Source: an uncultured Eubacteriales bacterium | GTDB lineage: Bacteria > Bacillota > Clostridia > Lachnospirales > CAG-274 | Direction of reading: 5' to 3' | NCBI GenBank assembly: GCA_905201505.1 | Contig: CAJKOJ010000008.1 | Coordinates: 1 to 46,034, forward strand | Length of the DNA: 46,034 nt | In this document: piece by piece, positions 16,485-25,874 of the stretch | Numbering within the stretch: the stretch's first letter is position 1 | Layout of the letters: each line of letters opens with the position of its first letter | Notes under the pieces: generated by a model | Database searches by the model: none | The model's input: only the letters and a program-made list of their open reading frames with translations | What the model was told of the DNA's origin: nothing | Made by a program: the position numbers and the translations under genes

Positions 16485-19313
16485 ATGAATAAAAAATTTA
16501 TGAAAAGGATAATGGGAGCGGCGTTGAGTTGTTCAATAATGTTGAGTTCTGCAGGATTTACATTTGTGTATGCTGCTGATACTACAGTTTTGTATGAGAA
16601 AAAAGACATACAGACTATAGCACAGGGGCTTACATATGAAAAAAGCACAAGAATGTATAAATCAGGCTGGCTTGATGTCTATGTGTTGACAATGGACGCA
16701 AATGAAAATGATTTAGCCTTTGAGGTTATAGAAAGTGTTGATAATTACGGAGCAAAGGCTACAGTTGAAAAGCTTGCTAAAGATAACGGAGTTGTGGCTG
16801 CAGTAAACGGTGACTTCTTTGGCTCAGGTACGCTTAAATCAAGTATGGGTCAGGTTGCAGATGATGGCGATATGGTAGCGGCTCAGAATTATTACAATGG
16901 CAGTGAAAATAAGTATGCAGGGTTTTTTATAGATAATTACGGAACTCCATTTATTGACTATGTAAAATCAACAATGGGGTTTTATGGTCCAAGTTCTGTA
17001 AGTATGGAAATGGGAGCTAAAAACAAGGTAACAGACTTTGCAAAGCCTGTGTATTTTGACAGACGTGCTATTACATCTACAAAGACGTTGGACGCATATT
17101 TTAAAAATCTTACAAAGATAGTTGTAACTAACGGACAGATTACATATATCTCATCACCGGGAGAAACTGTTGATGTACCGGAAAACGGATATATTATTGT
17201 AATGAGCAATGCTACAAGAGAGCAGCAGATAAGTAAGTTTTCTGTCGGTATGAATGTGAGTTTTTCTGAAAGTGAAAAGTTTGTATTCAGAGAAAGTAAG
17301 CAGATAAGTGATGTAGCCGTGGGAATAAGCGGAGGCGGTGAGCTTCTGAGAAACGGTGAGGTTGTAAATAACGGACTTATAATAGGTGAAAATGCTTACA
17401 ATCCCAGAACTATGCTGGGCGTTAACAAGGAAAAATCAAAAATTTTCATTGTGTGTATTGACGGAAGAAAAAATGGCAAGGGAGCTACTCATCAGGAAGC
17501 TGCGGCTATAATGAAGGAATACGGAGCTTATGACGCTATACATTTAGACGGCGGCGGCTCAACAACTATGGCTGTTCAGTTAAAGGGTGCAAGTCAGCCC
17601 TCTGTTGTAAATGTACCGAGTGAAGGTTCGCAAAGAGCTGTTGCAAATGGCGTTGGTATAAAGGTAAATGGAGAAGCAGGTGTACCTGCAAGAGTTGAGC
17701 CTTATGTTGCAGATACTGATGAAAACATTATGTTCAAAAACTTTGAAAGTAAGATTTACGTTAATGTATATGACGGTCAGCTTTCAGAAATGAGTGTTGA
17801 TTTAGGAAAGCTAACATTCAGTTCAAGCCTTAAGGGTACATGGAATGACAATGCCTTTACTCCATCTGAGACTGGGACAGGTACAATTACTGTAAATTAC
17901 GGTGATATATCAGGAACAATTGAAGTTACTGTATTAAAGGGTGCTGCCGCTATAAGAATAGGGGCTGAAAGTTATTCCCTTGGTGCAGGAGAAAAGACAA
18001 TGCTTACTGCAAAAGTTATTAACAAAGACGGCTATGCAATGGATATTGAAAGCAAAGATGTAGAATGGTCTGTAAGTGATTCTTCTGTAGGACACATTGA
18101 AAACGGGTATTTTGTAGCTGATAGTGACGGCACCTGTGTTGTAACAGGAAAAGCATACGATGTTTCCTCTAAAATGACAATTTCTGTAGGCAAGAAATAT
18201 GTTGCTGTAAATAGTTTTGAAGCTCCGAGAGACTTGGTGATGTATTATTATCCTGCAGATACAGGTATTGAGGGAAGTGCAGAAACTGACAGTGATGTAA
18301 GCTATGACGGCACTTCGTCAGTAAGAATTGACTATAAGTTCCTTCCTAATCAGACAACAACTCAGTCTGTATATGCAAGTCTTGAGAAAAATAATATATT
18401 ATTCCCATCAGGAGTATCTGAGTTTAATATATGGTACAAGGGCGATGGAAGTGATAATATGCTTAAAGCAGTAATAAATTACGGCACAGGACAGTCAGCT
18501 GATGTAGTTATTGCAGAGAGACTGAAGGGGACTGAGTGGAAACAGGCAAGTGTAAAACTGCCTGATGATGTAAAGGATCCGGTATATCTTAATAAGATAT
18601 ATGTTTCTTCTTTAAATACTACAAATGAAAACACACAAGGCAGTGTTTATGTGGATTATTTAAGTGCTAAGGCCGCATCAGGCAGCGGCGGAGGTGCAGC
18701 TTCTACCGGTATGAATGATTATATGGAGGCTGATTTAAGTACTCTTACCGGTGACTATACTGTTGTGACAGCTTTTGGAAATACAAAGGGTATTGGTGCT
18801 GCACCGGGAAACAGTCTTTTGGCTAAAATGTCAGAGGGAGCAAGAACCATGGCATTTGTAGGCGAAACAGGTATAAATAATACTACAAATGTTGCTTCTG
18901 TTATAAATCAGAATACTTATAAAACAAGTGAAAATGAAGATTTTTCCTTTGTAACTCTGGGAGTATCAAACGGCAGCCTTAAAGCTGCAAGCGGTGACCA
19001 GTGGAGATATTTGCAGGACTATGTCAACAGACTAAGCAAGAAAAACATAATAATTATGATGAATGCTTATACTTGGTCAGGTATCACTGACAAGAGAGAA
19101 AGAGATGCTCTGCACGACATTTTAAAGACAGCATCAAGAAAAAGTGATAAAAATATTGTTGTTTTATCTTCTGTAGGAGAAAGCAATTATGTAGAGATTA
19201 AAGACGGCATAAGATATATAAACCTTGCAGGAGTGAAAGCTGCAAATCAGGAATTTATAAGATTTAAGGGCAATGGCGAAGAACTCTATTATGAGTTTTG
19301 CAGTGTGAATTAG
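16485..19313 (+). CDS. Secreted NAGPA-family phosphodiester glycosidase, multidomain
   Basis: 942 residues with a signal peptide (~1-31, ending VYAAD). Residues ~60-390 are a NAGPA/DUF2233 domain: VAAVNGDFFG, NPRTMLGV, DGRKNGKGATHQEAA and HLDGGGSTTMAV are all intact. An Ig-like/BIG2 module (~490-570) and a jelly-roll carbohydrate-binding-like module (~575-725) follow. A last ~195-residue domain after a glycine-serine linker (near 730) resembles a metallophosphatase fold (VVTAFGNTKG, IIIMMNAYTW, NIVVLSSVGES) but lacks a complete metal site that I can recognise. Family members cleave sugar-1-phosphodiester bonds. Here it heads the wall-polysaccharide operon and may process or modify that polymer outside the cell (inference). 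Confidence 0.82.
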   Translation: MNKKFMKRIMGAALSCSIMLSSAGFTFVYAADTTVLYEKKDIQTIAQGLTYEKSTRMYKSGWLDVYVLTMDANENDLAFEVIESVDNYGAKATVEKLAKDNGVVAAVNGDFFGSGTLKSSMGQVADDGDMVAAQNYYNGSENKYAGFFIDNYGTPFIDYVKSTMGFYGPSSVSMEMGAKNKVTDFAKPVYFDRRAITSTKTLDAYFKNLTKIVVTNGQITYISSPGETVDVPENGYIIVMSNATREQQISKFSVGMNVSFSESEKFVFRESKQISDVAVGISGGGELLRNGEVVNNGLIIGENAYNPRTMLGVNKEKSKIFIVCIDGRKNGKGATHQEAAAIMKEYGAYDAIHLDGGGSTTMAVQLKGASQPSVVNVPSEGSQRAVANGVGIKVNGEAGVPARVEPYVADTDENIMFKNFESKIYVNVYDGQLSEMSVDLGKLTFSSSLKGTWNDNAFTPSETGTGTITVNYGDISGTIEVTVLKGAAAIRIGAESYSLGAGEKTMLTAKVINKDGYAMDIESKDVEWSVSDSSVGHIENGYFVADSDGTCVVTGKAYDVSSKMTISVGKKYVAVNSFEAPRDLVMYYYPADTGIEGSAETDSDVSYDGTSSVRIDYKFLPNQTTTQSVYASLEKNNILFPSGVSEFNIWYKGDGSDNMLKAVINYGTGQSADVVIAERLKGTEWKQASVKLPDDVKDPVYLNKIYVSSLNTTNENTQGSVYVDYLSAKAASGSGGGAASTGMNDYMEADLSTLTGDYTVVTAFGNTKGIGAAPGNSLLAKMSEGARTMAFVGETGINNTTNVASVINQNTYKTSENEDFSFVTLGVSNGSLKAASGDQWRYLQDYVNRLSKKNIIIMMNAYTWSGITDKRERDALHDILKTASRKSDKNIVVLSSVGESNYVEIKDGIRYINLAGVKAANQEFIRFKGNGEELYYEFCSVN

Positions 19314-19370
19314 TAAGGTATAAAACAGCGGAGAGCTGCTTTTGCCTTTAAAAGATAACGGGTGAAGAAT

Positions 19371-20903
19371 ATGTCAAATAACTCAAGAGGCGTAATGGCC
19401 AAGGATACAATTATATACATGATTGCAAAGGGGATAGAGGGCATTGTAGGTATAGTGACAATGTCTGTTATGACTTATCTTTTTGCGACTGATCAAATGG
19501 GCTATTATTCAACTGTAAATATAGCTATAACTACAATTGCAATGGTTGCTATACAATGGCTCGTGCAGTCTGTTCTGCGTTATATTAATAAGTATGATAT
19601 AGCAGGCAGACACAAGGAGTTTTATTCGACTGTGTTCTTTGCATGGTTTAGAGTAAATATACTGGTTGTTATTATTGCAGTTGCTTCTGTTTTAATGGTA
19701 AGATTTGGATTCGGCGGTCTTGAGGGTGTTGTTCAGAAGCTTGGAATAGAAGGCATAGACAGAGTGAAAAGGTTTACATCTGTTTATACATACAAAGTAT
19801 TTATATTTGGTCTTTTATGGTTTGTTACTTATAATACGGCTCAGTTAATGATTTCAATGCTTGCAGCAGTAAGAGAGGCAAAACTTAATTTGCTTTTATC
19901 TATGATTACTGTGTGCGGTAAACTTTTGTTTATGGTGATTTTCTGTAAACTGTGGACAAGTAAGATTGAATGGATTTTCCTGAGTTATTTTATAACTGAT
20001 GGTATAGTTTCTGTTATAGGTATGAAAAGACTTAAAATATTCAGCTATATTAAGGGAAATGTCAATAAGGAAATACTTGATGAGCTTAGAATATATGGAA
20101 TGCCTTTGATGGGAAATCAGCTTGCAACATCTGTGCTTAATAAATCTGATATTTATATTATAACAATTGCTTTAGGTGCAAGTGCAGCAGGTATTTATCA
20201 GACTAATTATTCTTTAATTGCAACTGCTTTTACTTTGTTAAATGCATCTGTTATGAGAGGCTGCTATCCAACAATATTAAGAGCATGGTCTGAGGGCAAG
20301 AAAGATGATGTGCAAAAGCTTTTAAATGAGGCTGTGAGAATGTATATGCTTGTTGCAATTCCTGCAGTTGTGGGAGTATTGGCTGTAAGCGATTCAGCGG
20401 CTTATGCACTTTTTGAAAGCAAGTATGTAGAGGGTCATACTGTAATGTTTTGGGTTGCATTGGGTATGATGTTCCTTGGGCTGACAGAATATTCTATAAA
20501 GCACTGGGAACTAAATGCAAACACAAATGCAATATTTAAAAGAAGTCTTATAGGCGGCTGTGTAAATGTTGTACTTAACCTTGTGCTTGTAAAACTTACA
20601 GGAAGTTATTTTATAGCTTCTGTTACTACGTTTATAGGATTCTTTGTTTATTTTATACTTGCAAGATATGGTACAAAGAATTACCTTAAATGGAGAATAT
20701 CACCTAAGAGATTTGCAAAAATATTGGGTTCTGCTCTTATGATGGGGGCTGCCATAGAAATATTGAAAACAATATTGCCTGATAGTAAAATATGTTTGGC
20801 AATATTCATAATTTGTGGTATTATAGTATATGGAGTAATGCTTATACTTACCGGTGAGGTAAAAGAGGAGCTTACTTTAATTAGAAATAAATTAAATAAG
20901 TAA
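19371..20903 (+). CDS. Polysaccharide flippase (Wzx/MATE-like oligosaccharide exporter)
   Basis: 510 residues with about 12-14 hydrophobic segments spread over the whole length. The N-terminus (AKDTIIYMIAKGIEGIVGIV) and the central LRIYGMPLMGNQLATSVLNKSDIYII block are typical of the Polysacc_synt/MVF flippase superfamily. Such proteins move lipid-linked repeat units across the membrane. The ATG at 19371 with GGGTG upstream is preferred to the GTG at 19362. It lies 57 bp after the NAGPA gene and 45 bp before the dehydrogenase gene. The substrate is inferred to be the undecaprenyl-linked unit made by the downstream transferases. Confidence 0.88.
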   Translation: MSNNSRGVMAKDTIIYMIAKGIEGIVGIVTMSVMTYLFATDQMGYYSTVNIAITTIAMVAIQWLVQSVLRYINKYDIAGRHKEFYSTVFFAWFRVNILVVIIAVASVLMVRFGFGGLEGVVQKLGIEGIDRVKRFTSVYTYKVFIFGLLWFVTYNTAQLMISMLAAVREAKLNLLLSMITVCGKLLFMVIFCKLWTSKIEWIFLSYFITDGIVSVIGMKRLKIFSYIKGNVNKEILDELRIYGMPLMGNQLATSVLNKSDIYIITIALGASAAGIYQTNYSLIATAFTLLNASVMRGCYPTILRAWSEGKKDDVQKLLNEAVRMYMLVAIPAVVGVLAVSDSAAYALFESKYVEGHTVMFWVALGMMFLGLTEYSIKHWELNANTNAIFKRSLIGGCVNVVLNLVLVKLTGSYFIASVTTFIGFFVYFILARYGTKNYLKWRISPKRFAKILGSALMMGAAIEILKTILPDSKICLAIFIICGIIVYGVMLILTGEVKEELTLIRNKLNK

Positions 20904-20948
20904 TAAATTTACTGCCTTATTGTAAGGTAAGAAAGGAAGATATAACTA

Positions 20949-22217
20949 ATGAAAAAGAGCATTTGTGTAATTGGTATAGGCTATGTTGGTTTGCCTACTG
21001 CTGCTATGTTTGCTTCCAAGGGACATAAGGTTATCGGATATGACCTTAACCAGAAAGCTGTTGACGCCCTTAATAAGGGTGAAATCATAATTGAAGAGCC
21101 TGGTTTGGGCGAACTTGTAAAGCAGGTAGTAAGTGAGGGAAATCTGACCGGTACAACTGAATGTCCTGTTGGCTGTGATGTTTATATTATTGCTGTGCCT
21201 ACCCCTATTAATGAGGACAAGACTGCAGATATGAGATTTGTTGAGTCAGCTACAAGAGCCATTGTGCCTTGTGTGAGAAAAGGTGCAATTGTTGTGCTTG
21301 AGTCTACATCACCTCCAAGAACTGTACAGGACCTTATGCTTCCTATTCTTAAAGAAACAGGTCTTGAGCTTGGCGAGGACCTTTTGGTAGCACATTCTCC
21401 AGAGAGAATTCTTCCGGGTAAAGTGATTGAAGAATTGAGGACTAACAGCCGTATAGTCGGCGGTATAAATGAAAAGTCAAGTCTTGAAGTTAAGAAGATA
21501 TATGAAAGTTTTGTTGAGGGCGAAATATTTATCACAACTTCTACTACTGCTGAAATGTGTAAGTTAATGGAAAATACATTCAGAGATGTAAACATTGCTC
21601 TTGCAAATGAACTTGCGAAGATGAGTGAAGAACTTGGAGTAAACTGCTGGGATGTAATAAGAATGGCAAATCAGCACCCAAGAGTAAATATTTTGCAGCC
21701 AGGACCTGGCGTCGGCGGACACTGTATAGCTCTTGATCCGTGGTTCCTTGTTGAAAAGAGCAGAAACGCTAAACTTATTCATCAGGCAAGACTTAATAAT
21801 GACTCTATGCCTGAGTTTGTAATGAATAAGATTGGAGGCATTCTCGGTGGCTTAAAAGATAAGACTGTTACTTTATTTGGTGTTACATATAAACCTAATA
21901 TTGATGATGTAAGAGAGTCTCCTATTATGCATCTTATGGATATGTTAAAGGATAATGGTGTTAATATTAGGGTTTGTGACCCTCATGCGGCTGAAAAGGT
22001 TGAAAATAACTATGATATATATGACGCATGTGAAGGTACAGATATTGTGGTGCTTGGTGTAAATCATGACCAGTTTAAGTCTGTTGATTTCTCAAAAATG
22101 GCTGAAAAGATGGCTAATAAGGTTATACTTGATACCAGAAATTTCTGGAACAGAGAAGAAGTTACTAAGGCAGGCATTGAGTATATACTCTTAGGTGAAG
22201 GTAAGGAAGAAAAATAA
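20949..22217 (+). CDS. wecC: UDP-N-acetyl-D-mannosamine dehydrogenase-like nucleotide-sugar dehydrogenase
   Basis: 422 residues, three-domain UDP-sugar dehydrogenase. The N-terminal NAD motif is VIGIGYVGLPTA. The middle has STSPPRTVQ and HSPERILPGK. The catalytic block ANQHPRVNILQPGPGVGGHC (nucleophilic Cys) favours the WecC branch over UDP-glucose dehydrogenases. The C-terminus has FGVTYKPNIDDVRESP. The product would be a hexosaminuronic acid nucleotide such as UDP-ManNAcA. With the TagA/WecG transferase downstream, a ManNAc- or ManNAcA-containing polymer is likely. The exact sugar cannot be fixed by reading, and no wecB-type epimerase is in the window. Confidence 0.85.
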   Translation: MKKSICVIGIGYVGLPTAAMFASKGHKVIGYDLNQKAVDALNKGEIIIEEPGLGELVKQVVSEGNLTGTTECPVGCDVYIIAVPTPINEDKTADMRFVESATRAIVPCVRKGAIVVLESTSPPRTVQDLMLPILKETGLELGEDLLVAHSPERILPGKVIEELRTNSRIVGGINEKSSLEVKKIYESFVEGEIFITTSTTAEMCKLMENTFRDVNIALANELAKMSEELGVNCWDVIRMANQHPRVNILQPGPGVGGHCIALDPWFLVEKSRNAKLIHQARLNNDSMPEFVMNKIGGILGGLKDKTVTLFGVTYKPNIDDVRESPIMHLMDMLKDNGVNIRVCDPHAAEKVENNYDIYDACEGTDIVVLGVNHDQFKSVDFSKMAEKMANKVILDTRNFWNREEVTKAGIEYILLGEGKEEK

Positions 22218-22231
22218 TTGTTTATGAAAGG

Positions 22232-22249
22232 CTGCCGGAAAGCCGGCAG
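22232..22249 (+). other. Intra-operon GC hairpin
   Basis: CTGCCGG-AAAG-CCGGCAG directly after the dehydrogenase gene, without a T-run. It could be a transcript processing or stability element or a weak attenuator. The rest of the 165-bp gap to the next gene shows nothing clear. Confidence 0.5.
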
Positions 22250-22382
22250 TCTTACAAGAAATATATAAGCGGGTTTATTGACTAAACGAATCAATGGATG
22301 AATTTAATTGAATTGATATTAAGTTGAGGGTCTGAAATATTTGGGCTTATTAAATATGTTAAACTGACGGCAGGTATTTAAA

Positions 22383-23633
22383 ATGAAAAAAGTATTGATA
22401 ATAGCAAATCAGTTCCCGCCTATGGGCGGCTCAGGAGTACAGAGAAGTGTTAAGTTTGTTAAGCATTTAAGGGCTTTTGGATATGAGCCTGTAGTGCTGA
22501 CAAGAGAAACAGGCAATATGCCTCTAAAGGATGAAACATTGTTAAAAGATGTTCCTGAGGGAGTGAAGATATACAGAACAAGACCTTATGAATTGCCTGA
22601 ATTGCAGGGAATTATGAAAATACCGGGAAAAATTGCAGGCAAATTTATTATTCCTGATACAGCTTATTTCTGGTACAAAAATACAAGAAAAAAGGCTTTG
22701 GATATAATAAAAAGTGAGGGCATAGATATTATTTACACTACATCTGCACCATATAGTGACCATTTGCTTGGTTTATATATCAAGAAAAAGCTGCCTGATA
22801 TAAAATGGGCTGCTGATTTCAGAGATGAATGGACAAATAATCCGTATACTCTTGATAACCCTTATAATCCTATAAGAACTAAGATTGAAAAGAGTATGGA
22901 GCATAAGGTAGTTACAACAGCTGATATGCTTATTACTAATACACCTGTAATGAGGGAGAATTTTATTAAAAATAATAATTTGTCAGGGGATAATTTCGTA
23001 TTTATTCCTAATGGATATGATGTAGAAGACTTTGCAGATTTTGACAGCAGCAATAAGCCTGAAAATGATAGAATGACAATGGTATATACCGGTGCTTTGT
23101 ATGGAAGAAGAAAACCCGATAACTTTTTCAAAGCTTTGCAGGAGCTTAAAGAAGAGGGTAAAATAGACGGCAGTAAAATACTTGTTAAGCTGATAGGAAA
23201 TTATCACAAAGATAAGCTGCAGTCACAGATTGACAGTTTCGGGCTTAGTGAAAGCTTTGAGATTGTTGGATATGTGCCTCATAATGTTTGTATTGAACAT
23301 CAAATGGCAGCTGATGTGCTTGTGTTAATTGAGGGCAGCGGAAGAGGTGCCAATGCCTTTTATACAGGTAAGGTCTTTGAATATATGAACACAAACAGGC
23401 CTGTGCTTGCCATATTGCCTGAAGGCTGTGCCGCTGATCTTGTAGAGGAAAGTAAGATTGGTATTGTGGCAAATACAGACAATGTTGATGAAATAAAGAA
23501 AAATATTAAAGAGTACTATGACAAGTGGTGCAGCGGTACCCTTGACTTTGAGCCTGACAGAAAGATTATAGAAGGTTTTGAAAGAAAGAAACTGACAGAA
23601 AGACTGGCACAGGTTTTTGATAATATGATTTAA
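22383..23633 (+). CDS. Glycosyltransferase family 4-like protein
   Basis: 416 residues, GT-B fold. The N-terminal loop FPPMGGSGVQRSVKFVKHL is typical of acceptor-binding domains in this group. The C-terminal Rossmann half holds MVYTGALYGRRKPDNFFKAL and GYVPHNVCIEHQMAADVLVL, where the nucleotide sugar binds. No signal peptide and no membrane segment, so it acts on the cytoplasmic face. It follows the dehydrogenase gene after 165 bp and precedes another GT by 10 bp. The donor sugar is unknown. Confidence 0.85.
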   Translation: MKKVLIIANQFPPMGGSGVQRSVKFVKHLRAFGYEPVVLTRETGNMPLKDETLLKDVPEGVKIYRTRPYELPELQGIMKIPGKIAGKFIIPDTAYFWYKNTRKKALDIIKSEGIDIIYTTSAPYSDHLLGLYIKKKLPDIKWAADFRDEWTNNPYTLDNPYNPIRTKIEKSMEHKVVTTADMLITNTPVMRENFIKNNNLSGDNFVFIPNGYDVEDFADFDSSNKPENDRMTMVYTGALYGRRKPDNFFKALQELKEEGKIDGSKILVKLIGNYHKDKLQSQIDSFGLSESFEIVGYVPHNVCIEHQMAADVLVLIEGSGRGANAFYTGKVFEYMNTNRPVLAILPEGCAADLVEESKIGIVANTDNVDEIKKNIKEYYDKWCSGTLDFEPDRKIIEGFERKKLTERLAQVFDNMI

Positions 23634-23643
23634 CGGTGATTGT

Positions 23644-24780
23644 ATGAAAATATTACACTTCATAAGCGGAGGAGATACAGGGGGAGCAAAAACTCATGTG
23701 CTTACTCTACTTGAAAATTTAAGAAAATTAAATATAGATGTAGAGCTGCTTTGCATTATGGAGGGTATATTTACAGAGGAGGCAAGAGAACTGGGTATAC
23801 CGGTAACTATTATTCCTCAGACACGAAGATATGACCTTTCCGTAAACAGGAAAATATGCGATTATATAAATAGTTCCGGCTGTGATATGGTACATTGTCA
23901 CGGTGCAAGAGCCAATTATATATCACTGTTTATAATGCACAAGGTAAAAGTGCCGATGATAACTACTCTGCACAGTGATTATAAGCTTGATTTTAAAGAT
24001 AATGTAAGAAAGCAGATGTTCTATACACCAATTAACTCTTTTGCGTTAAGACGGTTTGACCATATACTTTGCGTTACTGATGCATTTAGGAATATGCTTG
24101 TTGAAAGAGGGTTTAAAAAGGACAGAATTGAGGTTATATACAATGGTATTGACTTTAAGCCTGAACTTGAGGTAGTAGAAAAGGAAGCTTTTTATGACAG
24201 GCTGCATATAAAGTACAATCCTGATAAAAGGTATGTAGGTATTGCGGCAAGGCTTTATGCAGTTAAAGGTGTTGATGTGTTCCTTAAGGCTGCTGATGTA
24301 CTTTCAAAAAGATGTGAAAATATTGATTTCATTGTCCTTGGTGACGGGGATATGTGGGATTATTGTGAAAGCTACGTTAAAGAACATGGTCTTAAAAACA
24401 GGGTTCACATGGCTGGGCAAATTATGAATTCTATTGTAATGAATAGTTTTTATAAATACATTGATGTAAATACATTAAGTTCATATTCTGAAAGTTTTCC
24501 TTATGCACTGCTTGAAGGTGCAAGAATGAAAAAGGCAACCGTTGCAACAGCTGTAGGAGGAATTCCTGAAATGATTGAGGATGGTAAAAGTGGATTTTTG
24601 GTGCCTTCCGGTGATTATGAGACCTTTGCCGACAGGCTTGAAGAGCTTTGCAATAATGATGAACTGAGAACAAAATTGGGTAATGAGTTTTACAGCAGGG
24701 CTTTAGATAATTTCTCTGTTGAATCTATGGCTAATACCCATATAAATATATACAAAAAAATTATAAAGGAGTGCAGGTAA
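23644..24780 (+). CDS. Glycosyltransferase family 4 protein
   Basis: 378 residues, GT4. The N-terminal glycine loop is SGGDTGGAKTHVLTLLENL. The MVHCHGARANYI and TTLHSDYKLD segments and the C-terminal SYSESFPYALLEGARMKK with VGGIPEMIEDG (the E-x7-E region of retaining GT4 enzymes) are clear. It probably adds one residue to the lipid-linked unit. The start ATG follows the previous stop by 10 bp, and its stop codon abuts the next ATG, so translation of the block is likely coupled. Confidence 0.9.
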   Translation: MKILHFISGGDTGGAKTHVLTLLENLRKLNIDVELLCIMEGIFTEEARELGIPVTIIPQTRRYDLSVNRKICDYINSSGCDMVHCHGARANYISLFIMHKVKVPMITTLHSDYKLDFKDNVRKQMFYTPINSFALRRFDHILCVTDAFRNMLVERGFKKDRIEVIYNGIDFKPELEVVEKEAFYDRLHIKYNPDKRYVGIAARLYAVKGVDVFLKAADVLSKRCENIDFIVLGDGDMWDYCESYVKEHGLKNRVHMAGQIMNSIVMNSFYKYIDVNTLSSYSESFPYALLEGARMKKATVATAVGGIPEMIEDGKSGFLVPSGDYETFADRLEELCNNDELRTKLGNEFYSRALDNFSVESMANTHINIYKKIIKECR

Positions 24781-25287
24781 ATGAAGCTCATTGATGAAAA
24801 AGGTAAATTATTTGGTAAATTAAATATAGTAGACTTGGTTGTAGTGGTTATAATTGCGGCAATTGTTGCTGCCGTTGCTATTCGCTTTACATCTTCAAAA
24901 CTTAATGCAAACGGTTTGAATCCTGCAAGCGGTGACCAATACTGCTATGTGACAGCTTTTGCAAGTTTACAGGTGCCAGAAGTGGCAGAATCCCTTCACA
25001 TAGGTGATCATATTGCAGCTGGCGGCAAATATACTGATGCAGAAATTGTTGATATTAAGGTTGAACCTGCTGCGTACGTAGGCGTTAATACAGAAGGTAA
25101 AGCTGTGTACAGTGAGCATCCTCTTTGGAAAGATGTAACTGTTGTAATCAAAGAGAAGGTTGACCCATCTAATATTACACTTAAAGTCGGTGGTCAGGAG
25201 GCAAGAGTTGGTTACAGCTATATTGTGAAAACTCAGACTGTTGAAGCTAATGCCAAGATAAGGGGCATTGAATTTAAAGATGAGTAA
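24781..25287 (+). CDS. DUF4330-family membrane-anchored protein
   Basis: 168 residues. A short cytoplasmic start (MKLIDEKGKLFGKLNIVDL) precedes one hydrophobic helix (~18-37). An external beta-rich domain follows (YVTAFASLQVPEVAESLHIG, then IVDIKVEPAAY). The start motif and size match the DUF4330 family, whose function I do not know. The ATG directly abuts the stop codon of the glycosyltransferase gene and uses an AAAGGAG site within it. A role as an accessory or scaffold of the polymer export machinery is only suggested by this position. Confidence 0.75.
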   Translation: MKLIDEKGKLFGKLNIVDLVVVVIIAAIVAAVAIRFTSSKLNANGLNPASGDQYCYVTAFASLQVPEVAESLHIGDHIAAGGKYTDAEIVDIKVEPAAYVGVNTEGKAVYSEHPLWKDVTVVIKEKVDPSNITLKVGGQEARVGYSYIVKTQTVEANAKIRGIEFKDE

Positions 25288-25308
25288 TCAGTTAAAGGAG
25301 ATGAACTG

Positions 25309-25863
25309 ATGAAAAGCATAGTTATCGCTTTTAAGGAAAGCTTTGTAATTTCAGTCATAGTAGGTATTTTCTGTGCTTTTACAGTGGCTTACAGGAACAG
25401 CAGACTGAAAAATGCAACAGCAAATATTGTAATATGCTTTAAAGACAGCAAAACATACAATGTGCTTCACAGATATGCAAATAAAAGACCTTATTACCGT
25501 TACAGTATAATATATAAAATTGTAATGTCTATAGCAGCATTTTTTGACAAACTCTTTGGAATAATTCATAATGAAGTCAAAAAGTGGCTTAGCGGCAGTA
25601 AGGCTGCAGAGAATACGGTTAAGGTAGTAAAATCATCAGCAGATTTAAAGTTGTATGGGTTTGGAATTTTGTTTATGAGTATTCCTATAGGAAGTATTAT
25701 TTCCCTTATTATATTGGGAGGGGTTTCTTCTGGGAATATGGCAATGTGCTGGGGAATATTTATATTTGGTCTTTTGCTTGTAATACTTGCCTGTAACAGT
25801 GAGGCACTTAAAAGCAGTTTGGTTATTAAGGTTATTAAGAAATTTTTTGATTTAATAAGATAG
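25309..25863 (+). CDS. Small membrane protein of the polysaccharide operon
   Basis: 184 residues, unrecognised. There is a hydrophobic segment at ~7-25 and a basic middle region (YNVLHRYANKRPYYRYSIIY). At the C-terminus two close hydrophobic segments (~115-160: FGILFMSIPIGSIISLIILG and the following stretch) look like a hairpin. No catalytic motif is visible. It lies 21 bp after the DUF4330 gene and 11 bp before the ligase gene. A partner of the polymerase/ligase is possible but not shown. AAAGGAGATG is the ribosome site. Confidence 0.65.
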   Translation: MKSIVIAFKESFVISVIVGIFCAFTVAYRNSRLKNATANIVICFKDSKTYNVLHRYANKRPYYRYSIIYKIVMSIAAFFDKLFGIIHNEVKKWLSGSKAAENTVKVVKSSADLKLYGFGILFMSIPIGSIISLIILGGVSSGNMAMCWGIFIFGLLLVILACNSEALKSSLVIKVIKKFFDLIR

Positions 25864-25874
25864 TTGGTGGTTTT

